A stretch of 64,000 nucleotides of DNA from Terriglobia bacterium (lineage in GTDB: Bacteria; Acidobacteriota; Terriglobia; Bryobacterales; Bryobacteraceae), in NCBI GenBank assembly GCA_021324615.1, contig JAJPIT010000110.1, forward strand, positions 39,322 through 103,321, given 5' to 3'. The position numbers and the translations under genes are program-made. Positions within the stretch are counted from its first letter, which is position 1, and each line of letters opens with the position of its first letter. A model generated the notes under the pieces. It did no database searches. It saw only the letters and a program-made list of their open reading frames with translations, and was not told the DNA's origin. Below, one piece after another: positions 19,178 through 32,100 of this stretch.

Positions 19178-21535
19178 TCAGGCGGCTTTTGCCGGCAGGA
19201 CAATCAGGCCCGGCAGCATCTCGACCAGGACGTCTTCGACCCGCTCGGCGAAGATGAACGTCATCTCGTTGCGCACCTCTTCGGGAAGATCGCGCAGATC
19301 CTTCTGATTGCCGCGCGGAAGGATCACCCGCTTGATCCCGGCCCGGCGCGCCGCCAGCACTTTTTCCTTGACGCCGCCGATCGGTAGAACCAATCCGGTC
19401 AAGGTGACCTCTCCGGTCATGGCGGTGTCGCTGCGGGCCGCCACGCCCGAGTAAATCGAAGCGAGTGCGGTGGTCATCGTCACGCCCGCCGACGGGCCAT
19501 CCTTGGGAATCGCCCCCGCCGGGACGTGAATGTGCAGGCCGGTGTTGAGGAACTTCGTCGGATCGATTCCCAACTGCACGGCGTGCGCCCACACATAGCT
19601 TCGCGCGGTCTTGGCCGATTCCTGCATCACGTCGCCCAATTGGCCGGTGATGATCAGGTCCTTGCCGTTGGGCAGCAGCGTCGCCTCGATGTATAGGACA
19701 TCGCCGCCGGTTTCCGTCCAGGCGAGTCCGGTCGCCACGCCGGGCGGCAGATCCTTGCGGGCCTGCTCCGGCAGCACCGGTTCGGGCCCCAGAATTTCGA
19801 CCACCTCGTCCGGGGTCACCGTCACGTGCGTGGATTCGCCGCCTTCGACGAACTTCAACGCCGTGCGGCGCACGATGCGCCCGATTGTCTGCTCCAGCCG
19901 CCGCACGCCGGCTTCCCGCGTATAACTGGTGATGATCTTGCGCAGCGCATCGTCGGGCAACTCGAACTGCTCCGGCTTGATGCCGGCCTGCGCAAGCTGC
20001 CGCGGCAGCAGATAGCGGCGCGCGATCTGCATCTTTTCCTCTTCGCTGTAGCCGGAAAGCCGCAGGATCTCCATGCGGTCGAGCAGCGGGGCCGGGATCG
20101 TATCGAGCGTGTTCGCTGTGGTGATGAACAGCACCTTGGACAAATCGAAGGGCAGATCGAGATAGTTGTCGCGGAACGTCTTGTTCTGTTCCGGATCGAG
20201 CACTTCGAGCAACGCCGACGCCGGATCGCCGCGGAAATCGCGCCCCAGCTTGTCGACCTCATCGAGCATCAGCACCGGGTTATTGACGCCGGCGCGGCGC
20301 ATCGCCTGAATCAGCCGGCCCGGCAGCGCTCCGATGTAGGTTCTCCGGTGGCCGCGCAGTTCGGCTTCATCGTGCATGCCGCCCAGGCTCATCCGCTCGA
20401 ACTTGCGGTTGAGCGCCCGCGCGATGGACTGCCCGAGCGAGGTTTTGCCCACCCCCGGCGCGCCGACGAAGCACAGAATCGGAGCCTTGGCCTCCGGATT
20501 CAGCTTCAGCACCGCCAGATGCTCCAGGATGCGCTCCTTGACTTTCTTGATGCCGAAGTGATCCTCATCGAGCACCTGCCGCGCGCGCGGTATGTCGAGA
20601 TTATCGTCGCTGTGTTTCCTCCACGGCAGCTCGATCACGTAATCGAGCCAGGTGCGGATGACATGATGCTCGGGCTGCACCGAAGGTATTTTTTCCAGCC
20701 GCGCCAATTCGCGTTCGGCTTCCTTGCGAACCTCCTCGGGCAGATCGGCTTTGCCGAGTTTCTCCTTGAGCTCGTCGATTTCGCTCTGATCGGGGTTCTT
20801 TTCGCCCAGCTCCTGCTCGATGGCGCGCTTCTGCTGGCGCAGGATGTATTCACGCTGCTCGCGCGACATCTCCCCGCGCGCCTCTTCCGCGATCTTATTG
20901 CGCAGCTCCAGCACCTCCACTTCATGGGCGAGCCAGCCGTGGATCATGCGCAGCGCCTCCAGGCGCGTGGGAGCCTCCAGCAGGGATTGCTCGCGCGAGG
21001 TTTCCAGGTTCATGAGCGAGGCCAGCATGTAGGCCAGTTGCAACGGATCGCCCTGCGAGGTAAACAGCCGCGCCATCTCCTGGGGCGACTGGTTGGGCGT
21101 CTGCACCAGGCCCATGAACTTCGTCCCCAGCTCGAGGATGGAAAGCGTCAACGCTTCCGTCTCGCGGCTGGAGTCGTCCGGCAGCGGCAGCGGGCGCACG
21201 CGCGCCAGAAGTTTGCCGTTTTCCTCGATCTTGACGATGACCACGCGCTCCACCCCATAGACCAGAATTTCGATCTGGCCTTTGGTTCTACCGAATTTGC
21301 GAATGACGCCGCGCGTGCCGATCGTGTACAGGTCGGATGCGCCCGGCGTCTCGACGTTTGCGTCGCGCTGGGCGACCACGACGATCTCCTTTTCTTCCGT
21401 AGCCAAGGCCTGCTCCACCGCCGCGATGGATCCCGGCCGGCCTACCGAAAGCGGCATCAGCAGCCCCGGGTACAGCACCGAATTCTTCAGCGGCAGCAGC
21501 GGCAGCGTAGTGAGTTGGTGATCTTGTTCAGGCAT
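19178..21535 (-). CDS. lon: ATP-dependent protease Lon
   Basis: Cytoplasmic AAA+ serine protease that degrades misfolded and regulatory proteins; 785 residues, normal for LonA. The N-terminal substrate-binding domain covers about 10-205 (LPLLPLKNSVLYPGLLMPL), a coiled region follows (about 215-290), then the AAA+ module with Walker A GAPGVGKT at 358-365 and Walker B MLDEVDKLG. The protease domain has Ser682 in KDGPSAGVTM and Lys725 in GGVKEKVL, the catalytic dyad. It starts 57 bases after clpB on the same strand, and a strong terminator follows, so clpB and lon most likely form one stress operon. Confidence 0.98.
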   Translation of the reverse strand: MPEQDHQLTTLPLLPLKNSVLYPGLLMPLSVGRPGSIAAVEQALATEEKEIVVVAQRDANVETPGASDLYTIGTRGVIRKFGRTKGQIEILVYGVERVVIVKIEENGKLLARVRPLPLPDDSSRETEALTLSILELGTKFMGLVQTPNQSPQEMARLFTSQGDPLQLAYMLASLMNLETSREQSLLEAPTRLEALRMIHGWLAHEVEVLELRNKIAEEARGEMSREQREYILRQQKRAIEQELGEKNPDQSEIDELKEKLGKADLPEEVRKEAERELARLEKIPSVQPEHHVIRTWLDYVIELPWRKHSDDNLDIPRARQVLDEDHFGIKKVKERILEHLAVLKLNPEAKAPILCFVGAPGVGKTSLGQSIARALNRKFERMSLGGMHDEAELRGHRRTYIGALPGRLIQAMRRAGVNNPVLMLDEVDKLGRDFRGDPASALLEVLDPEQNKTFRDNYLDLPFDLSKVLFITTANTLDTIPAPLLDRMEILRLSGYSEEEKMQIARRYLLPRQLAQAGIKPEQFELPDDALRKIITSYTREAGVRRLEQTIGRIVRRTALKFVEGGESTHVTVTPDEVVEILGPEPVLPEQARKDLPPGVATGLAWTETGGDVLYIEATLLPNGKDLIITGQLGDVMQESAKTARSYVWAHAVQLGIDPTKFLNTGLHIHVPAGAIPKDGPSAGVTMTTALASIYSGVAARSDTAMTGEVTLTGLVLPIGGVKEKVLAARRAGIKRVILPRGNQKDLRDLPEEVRNEMTFIFAERVEDVLVEMLPGLIVLPAKAA

Positions 21536-21592
21536 TTTACTTGGTCTCTTTCTCCCGGAATCCGGCGCAACGGACTCCGGCTATTCCGTTTC

Positions 21593-24115
<2,523 letters not shown>

Positions 24116-24146
24116 AACCACCCCTACTCGAGTCCAGCATATCACA

Positions 24147-24178
24147 TTAGCGTAATACTGTCCATAAATCTTAGCGTA
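24147..24178. promoter_or_regulatory. Direct repeats upstream of clpB
   Basis: The octamer TTAGCGTA occurs at 24147-24154 and again at 24171-24178, with identical orientation and 24 bases from start to start, within a locally AT-rich stretch 31-63 bases before the clpB start. It could be a pair of regulator half-sites in the clpB promoter. No classical CIRCE inverted repeat is present. Confidence 0.35.
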
Positions 24179-24286
24179 TTGTTATCAACTACGGAAAGAG
24201 ATGCGCCAACGCAGAAATCGTTTCAGTAATCAGTTATGCAATGAAAATAAAAGGTTTGCTGGATTACACCCGGCAAGCGTCCCGCG

Positions 24287-24658
24287 CTAGCGGTAATTAA
24301 ACGCCAGCCATACGATCAGCCCCACAGCTCCCGGCAGAAGAAGTTCAACCCAGTTCCGCCGCATAAATCCAAGCCAGCGGTCGGCCGCCTTGGGCGTCTG
24401 GCCGGGGCCCGGGGGCTGGACCGCAAGCGAGGAGGAAAGCCGCGTGCGCAAGCTTGATGGCAGACCGTTCAGAGCGCGCACGATCTCCTGCCGCCCGCGC
24501 CGGTCGGCAATCAGGATGGTGGCGGAGTTGAAGCTGTTGGTGGACTCTTCGAGCTCCTTGCGCAGCGGCGCCGGAACCTCATTTACCGACCGGTAAACCC
24601 GCGTCTTTCCGCTCTTGGCGATGAAAATCGTCGAGGTCTTGATCGTGACGCGGTTCAT
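24287..24658 (-). CDS. Small protein with C-terminal membrane anchor
   Basis: A 123-residue protein I do not recognise. Residues 1-80 are soluble (TIFIAKSGKTRVYRSVNEVP, then a helix ending in LPSSLRTRLS), a Pro/Gly linker follows (PPGPGQTPKA), and one membrane helix lies near the C-terminus (LLLPGAVGLIVWLAF). No signal peptide, so the N-terminal part should be cytoplasmic. Its ATG overlaps the stop of the upstream LysR gene by four bases, so the two are translationally coupled and the protein may be linked to that regulator. Confidence 0.65.
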   Translation of the reverse strand: MNRVTIKTSTIFIAKSGKTRVYRSVNEVPAPLRKELEESTNSFNSATILIADRRGRQEIVRALNGLPSSLRTRLSSSLAVQPPGPGQTPKAADRWLGFMRRNWVELLLPGAVGLIVWLAFNYR

Positions 24659-25602
24659 GATCGTCGGGCCGCCGATTTTTCGATGAAGCTGGCGGCCTTG
24701 GGCGGCACCCGCGCCGGTTCGCCGCCGGCGTGAGTCAGGGTCACCTCGATGAAGCCCAGAGCTGCCTTCGACAGCGCTTTATCCTTTCTATAGATTAGAC
24801 CAATCTGCCGCTCCAGAGGGTCCGGTCCGAGCGGGATTGCGGCCATTTTTCCCGCCGCCACCTCTTCGCGGCAAAACGTTCCTGCGACGAAACCGGCTCC
24901 CAGGCCGGCCATCGAGAAACGTTTGATCATTTCGGTCGAATCGAGCTCCATCGAAATGGTAATCGCGTCTTCGACCGGCTCCAGCCACTCATTCAAGGCG
25001 GCGCGCACGGTGCCGGCCTTGGGCAGCAGCAGCGGATGACCGGGCAGGTCCTGCGGGGTCACGCGGGACTTCGCCGCGAGCGGATGACCGACGGGAACGA
25101 TGACATTAATCTCGTCATTGTGGATTCTGGCGGCCTGGACGCGCTTGTCCTTCACCGGCAGCGCGGTGATTCCGAAATCGGCCCGGCCTTCGATGACCGC
25201 GTCGGCGACGCGCGGTCCGTAGGAGCGGTCGATCAGAATTTGCACGTTGGGAAACTGCTTTTTATACTCGGAAAACACCCGCGGCAGAACATAGATGCAG
25301 GTGGCTTCATTGGCCGCGATCACCAGTTCCCCGCGCGGGACGCGCTCCAGTTCCTGAATCGCGTTTTGTGCGCGCCGCCGCAGCTCCAGGATCTGTTCGG
25401 CGTACTCGGCGAACAGGCGGCCGGCGGCGGTCAGCGCGATCTTGGTGCCCAGGCGTTCAAACAGTGCGGTGTTCAGTTCCTGCTCGAGCTGCCGCACCTG
25501 CGCGCTGATCGCCGGCTGGGTCCGGAAACAGGTCTGCGCGGCCTTGGAAAAACTCTTCAGGCGGACGATTTCGAGAAATGTGTGGAGCTGATCCAGATCC
25601 AT
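24655..25602 (-). CDS. LysR family transcriptional regulator
   Basis: A 315-residue activator/repressor. Residues 1-60 form the winged helix-turn-helix (MDLDQLHTFLEIVRLKSFSK, then QPAISAQVRQLEQEL), followed by the linker helix and a periplasmic-binding-like effector domain from about 90 (GELVIAANEATCIYVLPRVF, then LPGHPLLLPKAG). The sequence has the look of the CysB/CbbR subgroup, but the effector is not predictable. Classical LysR targets lie divergently; here the upstream 129 bases lead only to the convergent side of the sortilin-like gene, so the targets are probably elsewhere. It overlaps the small membrane-anchored gene by four bases. Confidence 0.92.
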   Translation of the reverse strand: MDLDQLHTFLEIVRLKSFSKAAQTCFRTQPAISAQVRQLEQELNTALFERLGTKIALTAAGRLFAEYAEQILELRRRAQNAIQELERVPRGELVIAANEATCIYVLPRVFSEYKKQFPNVQILIDRSYGPRVADAVIEGRADFGITALPVKDKRVQAARIHNDEINVIVPVGHPLAAKSRVTPQDLPGHPLLLPKAGTVRAALNEWLEPVEDAITISMELDSTEMIKRFSMAGLGAGFVAGTFCREEVAAGKMAAIPLGPDPLERQIGLIYRKDKALSKAALGFIEVTLTHAGGEPARVPPKAASFIEKSAARRS

Positions 25603-25643
25603 ACCGGCGTCCCAGCGCGTGAGAGGTTTAATTCTAACACTTC

Positions 25644-25719
25644 GGACGGAAGCTCCTGAGTAGGCGGAAGCGCACCCGGCGCAGGCGGCTTGGCTTCCGC
25701 CCGGATCGAAACTCCGTCC
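25644..25719. repeat. Nested inverted repeats in an intergenic region (REP-like)
   Basis: Inner arms GGCGGAAGC (25663-25671) and GCTTCCGCC (25693-25701) are a perfect 9-base pair. Outer arms GGACGGA (25644-25650) and TCCGTCC (25713-25719) enclose them. The GGCTTCC(R)CC core and the sequence CGTCCTCTTC beside it recur in the hairpin at 57602-57669. The region codes for nothing visible. Confidence 0.5.
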
Positions 25720-25731
25720 TCTTCCGGCCCG

Positions 25732-28700
25732 CTAGTTCGACGGGACGCTGAAATAGGGGATGCCGGCCTGGATCATCATTCTGTTCAGCGCTGGAACGTC
25801 GGCGGCGAGCTTATTCAGCTCGGCCGTGTCCTTCTGCAACTGCGAGGAACACTCCTGCGTCTCCGCGATCTGATGCGAGGTCGGCGCGCCGGTGTAGCCA
25901 TCGATTGCGCCGAGCAGCCTCGAAATTTTTTGCGTGATCGGTGGTGGAGTATAGGGCGGGGGCGCGCCGGCGCCGCCTCCGAATCCGCGCCCGCCCGCCG
26001 GGGGTTCGAAGCGGTCGGCGACCGTTTTGGCGCGCGCCAGCAGATCGTCGGCGGATTTCCGGATATTGTCCGGGATCTTGGGCGCGTTGGGCTGTTTCCA
26101 GCTTTCGGTAAGTTGCGTCAGCGCGTTGCGGATCGCCACGGCGCGCCGCCGGGCGGCGTCGGCCTGGCGCGTGAGGGTCACCAGAGTGTCGATGGTCTGC
26201 CGGCGCTTCTCGCGCTCGGCGGGGGTGACCTGAATACGCGGATCCAGCTCGACCGATGCGGTCTTGGAGTCGCTGGCGCCGCCCATGGCGATGGTGACGG
26301 TGTAAGTTCCCGGATCGACCAGCGTGCCGCGATTGCCCAGGCCGCCGCGTCCTCCACCGCCGCCGCGTCCGGCGGGCGCGGGATTGCCGCCGCTCGGTTC
26401 CACGCCAAAGTCGTTTTGCAGTTCGCCGCCCAGGCCCTCTTCCGGATTGGCTTCCGCGGCTGCCGGCGCTGCGCCGCCGCGTCCCCCGCGTCCTCCGCCG
26501 CCGCCGCGCCCGCCGCGTCCCGTGGCGGTCTCCGGCGGGTTCGGCGCTTCCGAGCGAAGATCCCAGGCGATGCGCGTCACCTCGCCGCCCGTCGCCCGCG
26601 CCTCGAACTGCCGAACACTCTTGCCCGACGCATCCGCGATCGTCACCTTCACCGGTCCGGAGTTTTTCGCGAAGAAATCCAGCACCAGCCCGCCCGGCGC
26701 GTTGGGAGCAAAGAACAGCGCGGAGCCCACGAAGCCGCGATAGTCCACCATCTTCCATTCCACCGCCGGACGCGGCGTAAACAGCTTCAGATCGCTGGTC
26801 AATACCTGGGGATTCATCTCCTCCAGGACGCGGATGTCGTCCATGATCCAGATCGATCGGCCGTGGGTGGCCAGAATCAGATCGTGATCGCGGGGGTGAA
26901 TCTGAATATCGAAGACCGGAACGGTGGGCAGGCCGTTCTTCATCCGATGCCAGTTCTGGCCGCGGTCGAAGGTGACAAACAGGCCGAACTCGGTTCCGGC
27001 AAAGAGCAGATCGGGGTTGACCGGATCTTCGCGGATCACATGCACGGTGCCGGCGTCGGGCGGGATGCCGTTGGTGATTTTCTGGAACGAATCGCCGTAA
27101 TTTCTGGTGACGAAGATATAAATGCCGTAGTCGGCGCTGCGGTGATTATCGAAGGTCACATAGGCCGTGCCCGGATCCTTGTGCGAAGGCTCGATGCGGC
27201 TGATGTATCCGCCCTTCGGCACGCCCATGACGTGGCTCACGACGTTTTGCCAGGTTTTTCCGTCGTCGCGCGATATCTGCAAATTTCCGTCGTCGGTTCC
27301 CACCCACAGCACGCCGGCTTTGACCGGCGATTCGGCGATGGCGGTGATGCACGGCCAGGCCGCGATGCCGTCGCTCGCCGATAACTGATCGGCCTGGAGC
27401 TTGCCCATCAGCGGCATCTTGGTGCGGTCGGCGTTGGTGGTCAGATCCTCGCCGAGGACCTGCCAGGTATCGCCGCGGTCCGTCGATTTGAACAAATGAT
27501 TGCCGCCGTAATAGATCGTTTTGGGATCATGCGGCGAAATCATCAGCGGCGAGTTCCACTGGAAGCGGTAACGCGGCGCCTGATCGTTCGGCTCCAGCGG
27601 GCGGATGGACTTCGATTCGCCGCTGCGCAGGTCGCGGCGGATCAGGTTCCCGTCCTGCGATTCGGCGTAGATGATGTTGGGATCGGTCGGGTCGATGCGG
27701 TTATAGAACCCGTCGCCGCCCGCCACCGTGATCCAGTCGTCGTTGCCGATCCCCAGCGTCTGGGTGGTGGAGCTGGGCCCGCACCAGGAATAATTATCCT
27801 GCAAACCGCCGCAGACGTGATAGGGCCTTTGAAAATCGTAGGCAACCTCATAAAACTGGCCGATGGCGAAGTTGTTGATATGCCGCCAGCCGCGCCCGCT
27901 GTCCAGGGTGACCCAGACGCCGCCGTCGTTGCCGATCACCAAATGATCGGAGTTGGCGGGATCGATCCAGATGGCGTGAACGTCGCTGTGGACGCGTTCG
28001 AAGCGGGATTGCGTGAACGTTTTTCCGCCGTCTTCGGACAGATAGATATTCACACCGCCCATCCACACCTTGTTTTCGTTGTTCGGATCGACGCGGATCT
28101 GGCTGAAATAGGACGGGCGCGGATCGGTATCGCTCATGTGCGTCCAGGTTTCGCCCTTGTCCTCGGATCGATAGACCCCGCCCTGGGTGGCGTGCTGCAC
28201 CTCCGCGTAGACGATATTCGGATTCTTGCGGTAAATATCCAGCGCGCAGCGGCCCAGCTCGCCCGTGGGCAGGCCGTGAGTCAGGCGGGTCCAATGCGCG
28301 CCGCCGTCGATGGTGCGATACAGCCCGCTGCCGGGGCCGCCGCCGTTGAAGCCGAAAACGCTGCGGCGGCGCTGGTACATGGCGGCATAGAGAATATTGG
28401 GGCTTTGCGGATCGATGGCGATATCGGTTGCGCCGGTATCCTCGTTGAGGTAAAGAGACAGCGTCCAGGTCGCTCCGCCGTCGGTGGATTTGTACACGCC
28501 GCGTTCTTTATTGGGCCCCCACAGATCGCCCTGCGCGGCCACGTAAACAATATTGGGATTGGTGGGATGGACCACGATGCTTCCGATGTGGTGCGTTTCC
28601 TTGAGGCCCAGATGAACGAAGGTATTGCCGCCGTCCATCGATTTATAGACTCCATCGCCCCACGACGAGCTCTGCCGGTTATTGGCTTCCCCGGTGCCGA

Positions 28701-29004
28701 CGTAAAGAATGGACGGATTGGAGGGCGCCAGCGCCAGATCGCCGATGGATGGATTGGGTTGATCCTCGAAGATGGCCTTCCAGGTGATCCCGCCGTTGAC
28801 GGTCTTAAAAATTCCGCCGGCCGCCGCGCCGACATACATGATGCGCGGGTCCGATTCGACGATCGCGAGGTCGTCGACGCGGCCGCCCATCTCGGCGGGC
28901 CCGATGCCGCGGAACTTCAAATTCTTGAGCACGGCATCGTAGGAGGGTTGCGCGAAGGCGGCGGAGGCGAACAGGAGAAACAGAGCAAGTTTTCGCGGGG
29001 TCAT
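25732..29004 (-). CDS. Sortilin/VPS10-like Asp-box beta-propeller protein
   Basis: A secreted 1090-residue protein with signal peptide MTPRKLALFLLFASAAFAQ. Residues about 25-790 hold many Asp-box repeats of the type S-x-D-x-G-x-T-W (STDGGATW, SEDGGKTF, SRDDGKTWQ), giving tandem beta-propellers like those of VPS10/sortilin and BNR glycosidases. After about residue 800 come a beta-sandwich-like part and two Gly/Arg-rich stretches (about 828-845 and 873-893), then helices to the end. ATG 29004 has GGAG before it and fits the signal peptide, although the frame is open further upstream. It is divergent from a TonB-dependent receptor; a joint role in substrate capture is inferred. Confidence 0.88.
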   Translation of the reverse strand: MTPRKLALFLLFASAAFAQPSYDAVLKNLKFRGIGPAEMGGRVDDLAIVESDPRIMYVGAAAGGIFKTVNGGITWKAIFEDQPNPSIGDLALAPSNPSILYVGTGEANNRQSSSWGDGVYKSMDGGNTFVHLGLKETHHIGSIVVHPTNPNIVYVAAQGDLWGPNKERGVYKSTDGGATWTLSLYLNEDTGATDIAIDPQSPNILYAAMYQRRRSVFGFNGGGPGSGLYRTIDGGAHWTRLTHGLPTGELGRCALDIYRKNPNIVYAEVQHATQGGVYRSEDKGETWTHMSDTDPRPSYFSQIRVDPNNENKVWMGGVNIYLSEDGGKTFTQSRFERVHSDVHAIWIDPANSDHLVIGNDGGVWVTLDSGRGWRHINNFAIGQFYEVAYDFQRPYHVCGGLQDNYSWCGPSSTTQTLGIGNDDWITVAGGDGFYNRIDPTDPNIIYAESQDGNLIRRDLRSGESKSIRPLEPNDQAPRYRFQWNSPLMISPHDPKTIYYGGNHLFKSTDRGDTWQVLGEDLTTNADRTKMPLMGKLQADQLSASDGIAAWPCITAIAESPVKAGVLWVGTDDGNLQISRDDGKTWQNVVSHVMGVPKGGYISRIEPSHKDPGTAYVTFDNHRSADYGIYIFVTRNYGDSFQKITNGIPPDAGTVHVIREDPVNPDLLFAGTEFGLFVTFDRGQNWHRMKNGLPTVPVFDIQIHPRDHDLILATHGRSIWIMDDIRVLEEMNPQVLTSDLKLFTPRPAVEWKMVDYRGFVGSALFFAPNAPGGLVLDFFAKNSGPVKVTIADASGKSVRQFEARATGGEVTRIAWDLRSEAPNPPETATGRGGRGGGGGRGGRGGAAPAAAEANPEEGLGGELQNDFGVEPSGGNPAPAGRGGGGGRGGLGNRGTLVDPGTYTVTIAMGGASDSKTASVELDPRIQVTPAEREKRRQTIDTLVTLTRQADAARRRAVAIRNALTQLTESWKQPNAPKIPDNIRKSADDLLARAKTVADRFEPPAGGRGFGGGAGAPPPYTPPPITQKISRLLGAIDGYTGAPTSHQIAETQECSSQLQKDTAELNKLAADVPALNRMMIQAGIPYFSVPSN

Positions 29005-29014
29005 GGCTCCACAT

Positions 29015-29077
29015 TTTATATCAGGAATTTTGTGAAGACAAAACCCGGCACAGGATGCGCCTTTCCGGTGATATAAT
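29015..29077. promoter_or_regulatory. Divergent extended -10 promoters
   Basis: Minus strand: TGA-TATAAA with its hexamer at 29020-29015, 10 bases before the start of the sortilin-like gene. Plus strand: TGA-TATAAT with the hexamer at 29072-29077 and TG at 29069-29070, leading to the receptor gene at 29135. Both have the extended -10 TGnTATAAW form; no -35 match is evident. Confidence 0.6.
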
Positions 29078-29134
29078 CCTCGCCATGCACGGGGGCCGCG
29101 GCGTCCCCCGAATCCATTGCAAAGGGAGTCTGGC

Positions 29135-32100
29135 ATGAAACCAATCTTCGCGCTTGCTTTCCTGGCTTTGCTTCTTCCGTCTTTCATTTCCGCTCAAACC
29201 ACGACCGGCGCGCTCTCCGGCACGGTCACCGATCCGGCCGGCGCCGTGGTCCCCGGAGCGAAGGTGGAAGTGATCAACCAGAACACCGGCGTCAGCACAA
29301 CGCTGGTGACCAACGATGCCGGCCTATACCGCGCGGCTTTCTTGATTCCGGGCACCTACACGGTCCGGATTACGGCTTCGGGATTTGCGACCTTTGAAGC
29401 CAAGGGGATCGTGGTGGAGCTGGCGCATGAGCCGGTGGTGAATGCGACGCTGCAAGTCGGCGCGGTGGGCCAGACGGTGGAGGTGGAAGGCTCGGCGCCG
29501 CTGCTGGTCACCGATACCGCGCAGATCAGCCAGGACGTTCCGTCGGAGACGGTGATGAATATGCCTGGCATTCAGGGCGGCCTGGATAAGATGGCGCTGA
29601 CGGCTCCCGGCGTGGTGGTCGGATTCGGGAATATTAACTCGAACGGGCTGCTTTTTTCGGCCAACGGGCAGCGCGCGCGATCGAATAACTTTCTCTTGGA
29701 CGGCCAGGATAACAACGACCCGACCATCGCCGGTCCGGGATACCAGTTCAGTAATCTGGAGGCGGTCGGCGAATATCAGGTCATCACCAATCAGTACAGC
29801 GCCGAGTACGGGCGGAACGCGGGCGCCATCGTGAACATCCGGGTGAAATCGGGCACCAACGATTTTCACGGCGTGGGCACCTACTTCCGGCGCGACGACC
29901 AGAACTGGACCGCGCTCGATAACATTCAAAAAGCGGGCGGCCTGACCAGCCCGCCGGCTTATAAGGATTCCATTCTCGGCGGCCAGTTCGAAGGGCCGAT
30001 TGTCAAGAACAAGATCTTCTTCAACATGTGGGTTCAGCGCGAGTGGATTCGCCATACCGCCAGCTATATCGGAACGCCGAGCAGTCTTGCGCCCACGCCG
30101 GCCGGGCTGGCGGAGCTCCAAGCGTACTTTCCCAACTCGGTGACGCTGCAAAATTACGTCAAGTACGGGGCGTGGTCGATCCCGCTGGGCAACCCGACCA
30201 TCGTGACGCGTTACCTGACCAACGTCAGCCTGACGGCGCCCAACGGCCAGACGATCAGCGTGCCGTTCGCGCCGGTGCAGCGCTTCGTTCCCACACCGTC
30301 TGACAACTGGGACTCCGGCATTCACGTCGATTATCACCTGTCCGACAGCATGCAGCTTACCGGGAAATTTTATGATCAGAATAACAACACGCCCTATTCG
30401 GCGAGCAACGGCCAGGCGGGTTACTTCGTCGGATCGCCCAGCAAAAGCTACCAGGCCGGCGGAGCCTGGGTGTGGACCGTGAACCCGACGCTGGTCAACG
30501 AATTCCGCTTCAGCGCGACGCAGAGCGAATTCGACAGTTTCGGCGGCAACACTTACGGATTCGACAAGCTCACGCAGAACATCGCCAACGCTACCATCAC
30601 CGGCTATCTTGGCTACGGGCTCGCCTATAATCTGCCGCAGTACCGCCAGGTGCACAGCTATCAGTACCAGGACAACGTGAGCAAGCAACTGGGGCGGCAC
30701 GCCTTGAAGATGGGCGTGCAGTTTATCAACGACAACATCCCGTTGGGATTTCTGCCGAACGTCAACGGCGTCTATACCTTCAACAACTTCCAGCAGTATC
30801 TGAACAACACGCCGGCTACCTTCGCCGGCGCCGCGGGCATTCCCGTCGAAAGGCCGCACGAGCTCGATCAGGCCTATTACTTCGAGGACGATTTCAAGTT
30901 TCGCCCGAACCTGACTTTCAATCTGGGCATCCGCTATGAATATTCCGGCCAGCCGATCAATCTGCTCAATCAGGAGACGGTGCCGCGCGAAAGCAATCCG
31001 GCGACGGCGATCTGGAACACGTCGCTGCCGCTGGCCGACCGCGTCTATCCGAGCTATCCGGCGCCTTCGAAGAACTTCGCGCCGCGCATCGGCCTGGCCT
31101 GGACGCCGCAGCACGACGGAGGCTTCCTCGGCAAACTGCTGGGCCAGCAGGCCACCGTGGTCCGCGCCGGATTCGCCATCGCCTACGATCCCGCCTTCTA
31201 CAATCTGTTCCTTAACGCCGCCACTGCCGCGCCCGTCGTATTCGCCTACACGCTCAATTACTCGAACGGAAATTACCCGCCCATGCCCTCCGACATTACG
31301 GGCGCGAATCTGCAAAAGCTCTATGCTCCTCCGCCGGGCGTCGATCCGCGGACGCTGAACCAGACCCTGTTTGCCCCCAACTTTCTGAATCCGTACTCGG
31401 AGAGCTATACTTTCGGCATCCAGCGCATGGTGGGCAGCCACATGGGCCTCGAAATGCGGTACGTCGGAACGCAGGCCGTGCACCAGTTCGCCACGCGCAA
31501 CGGCAATCCTTATATCGCCGGATTCGCCAACAACGGCTTCGCCAACGTTCTGCCCCCGGGGGTTACGCCGGGAGTCAACACCACGTGCTCCACCTGCAAT
31601 GGCCGGGAGAACCCCAATTATGCGGTGATCCGGCTGCGCGACAACAGCGCGCACGCCAGCTACAACGGGCTGCAACTGGCCTACACCATCCGCGACCTGG
31701 CCAATCAGCTCACCATGTCGACGGCGTTTACCTGGAGCAAGACCATGGACAATATCAGCGAGGTTTATACGTTCACCAGCTCCGGGTCGATCGTTCTGGC
31801 GCAGGATCCGTTCAACACCAACAGCGGCGAGCGGGCGTTATCGAATAACAACATTCCGCTGGCCTTGTCGGTGAACCTGAGCTGGACCATGCCGTGGCTG
31901 AAAGGAACCTCGCATTGGTACAATCGGGTCGCCGGCGGCTGGACCATCGGCGCATTTGAAGTGGCGCAGAGCGGGCGGCCGATGACGGTCCTGCAACAGT
32001 CCTTGACGGTGAACCCGCTGGAGGACGCCGCGGCGGTGGCCTTCGTCGGCGGATCGGGCGAGCTGCGGCCGTTCCTGTCCAATCCGAGCGCGCCGCTGGG

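Noticed and set aside
24116..24286. CIRCE (HrcA) site before clpB
   Set aside because: The TTAGCACTC/GAGTGCTAA inverted repeat is not present; only direct repeats are seen.
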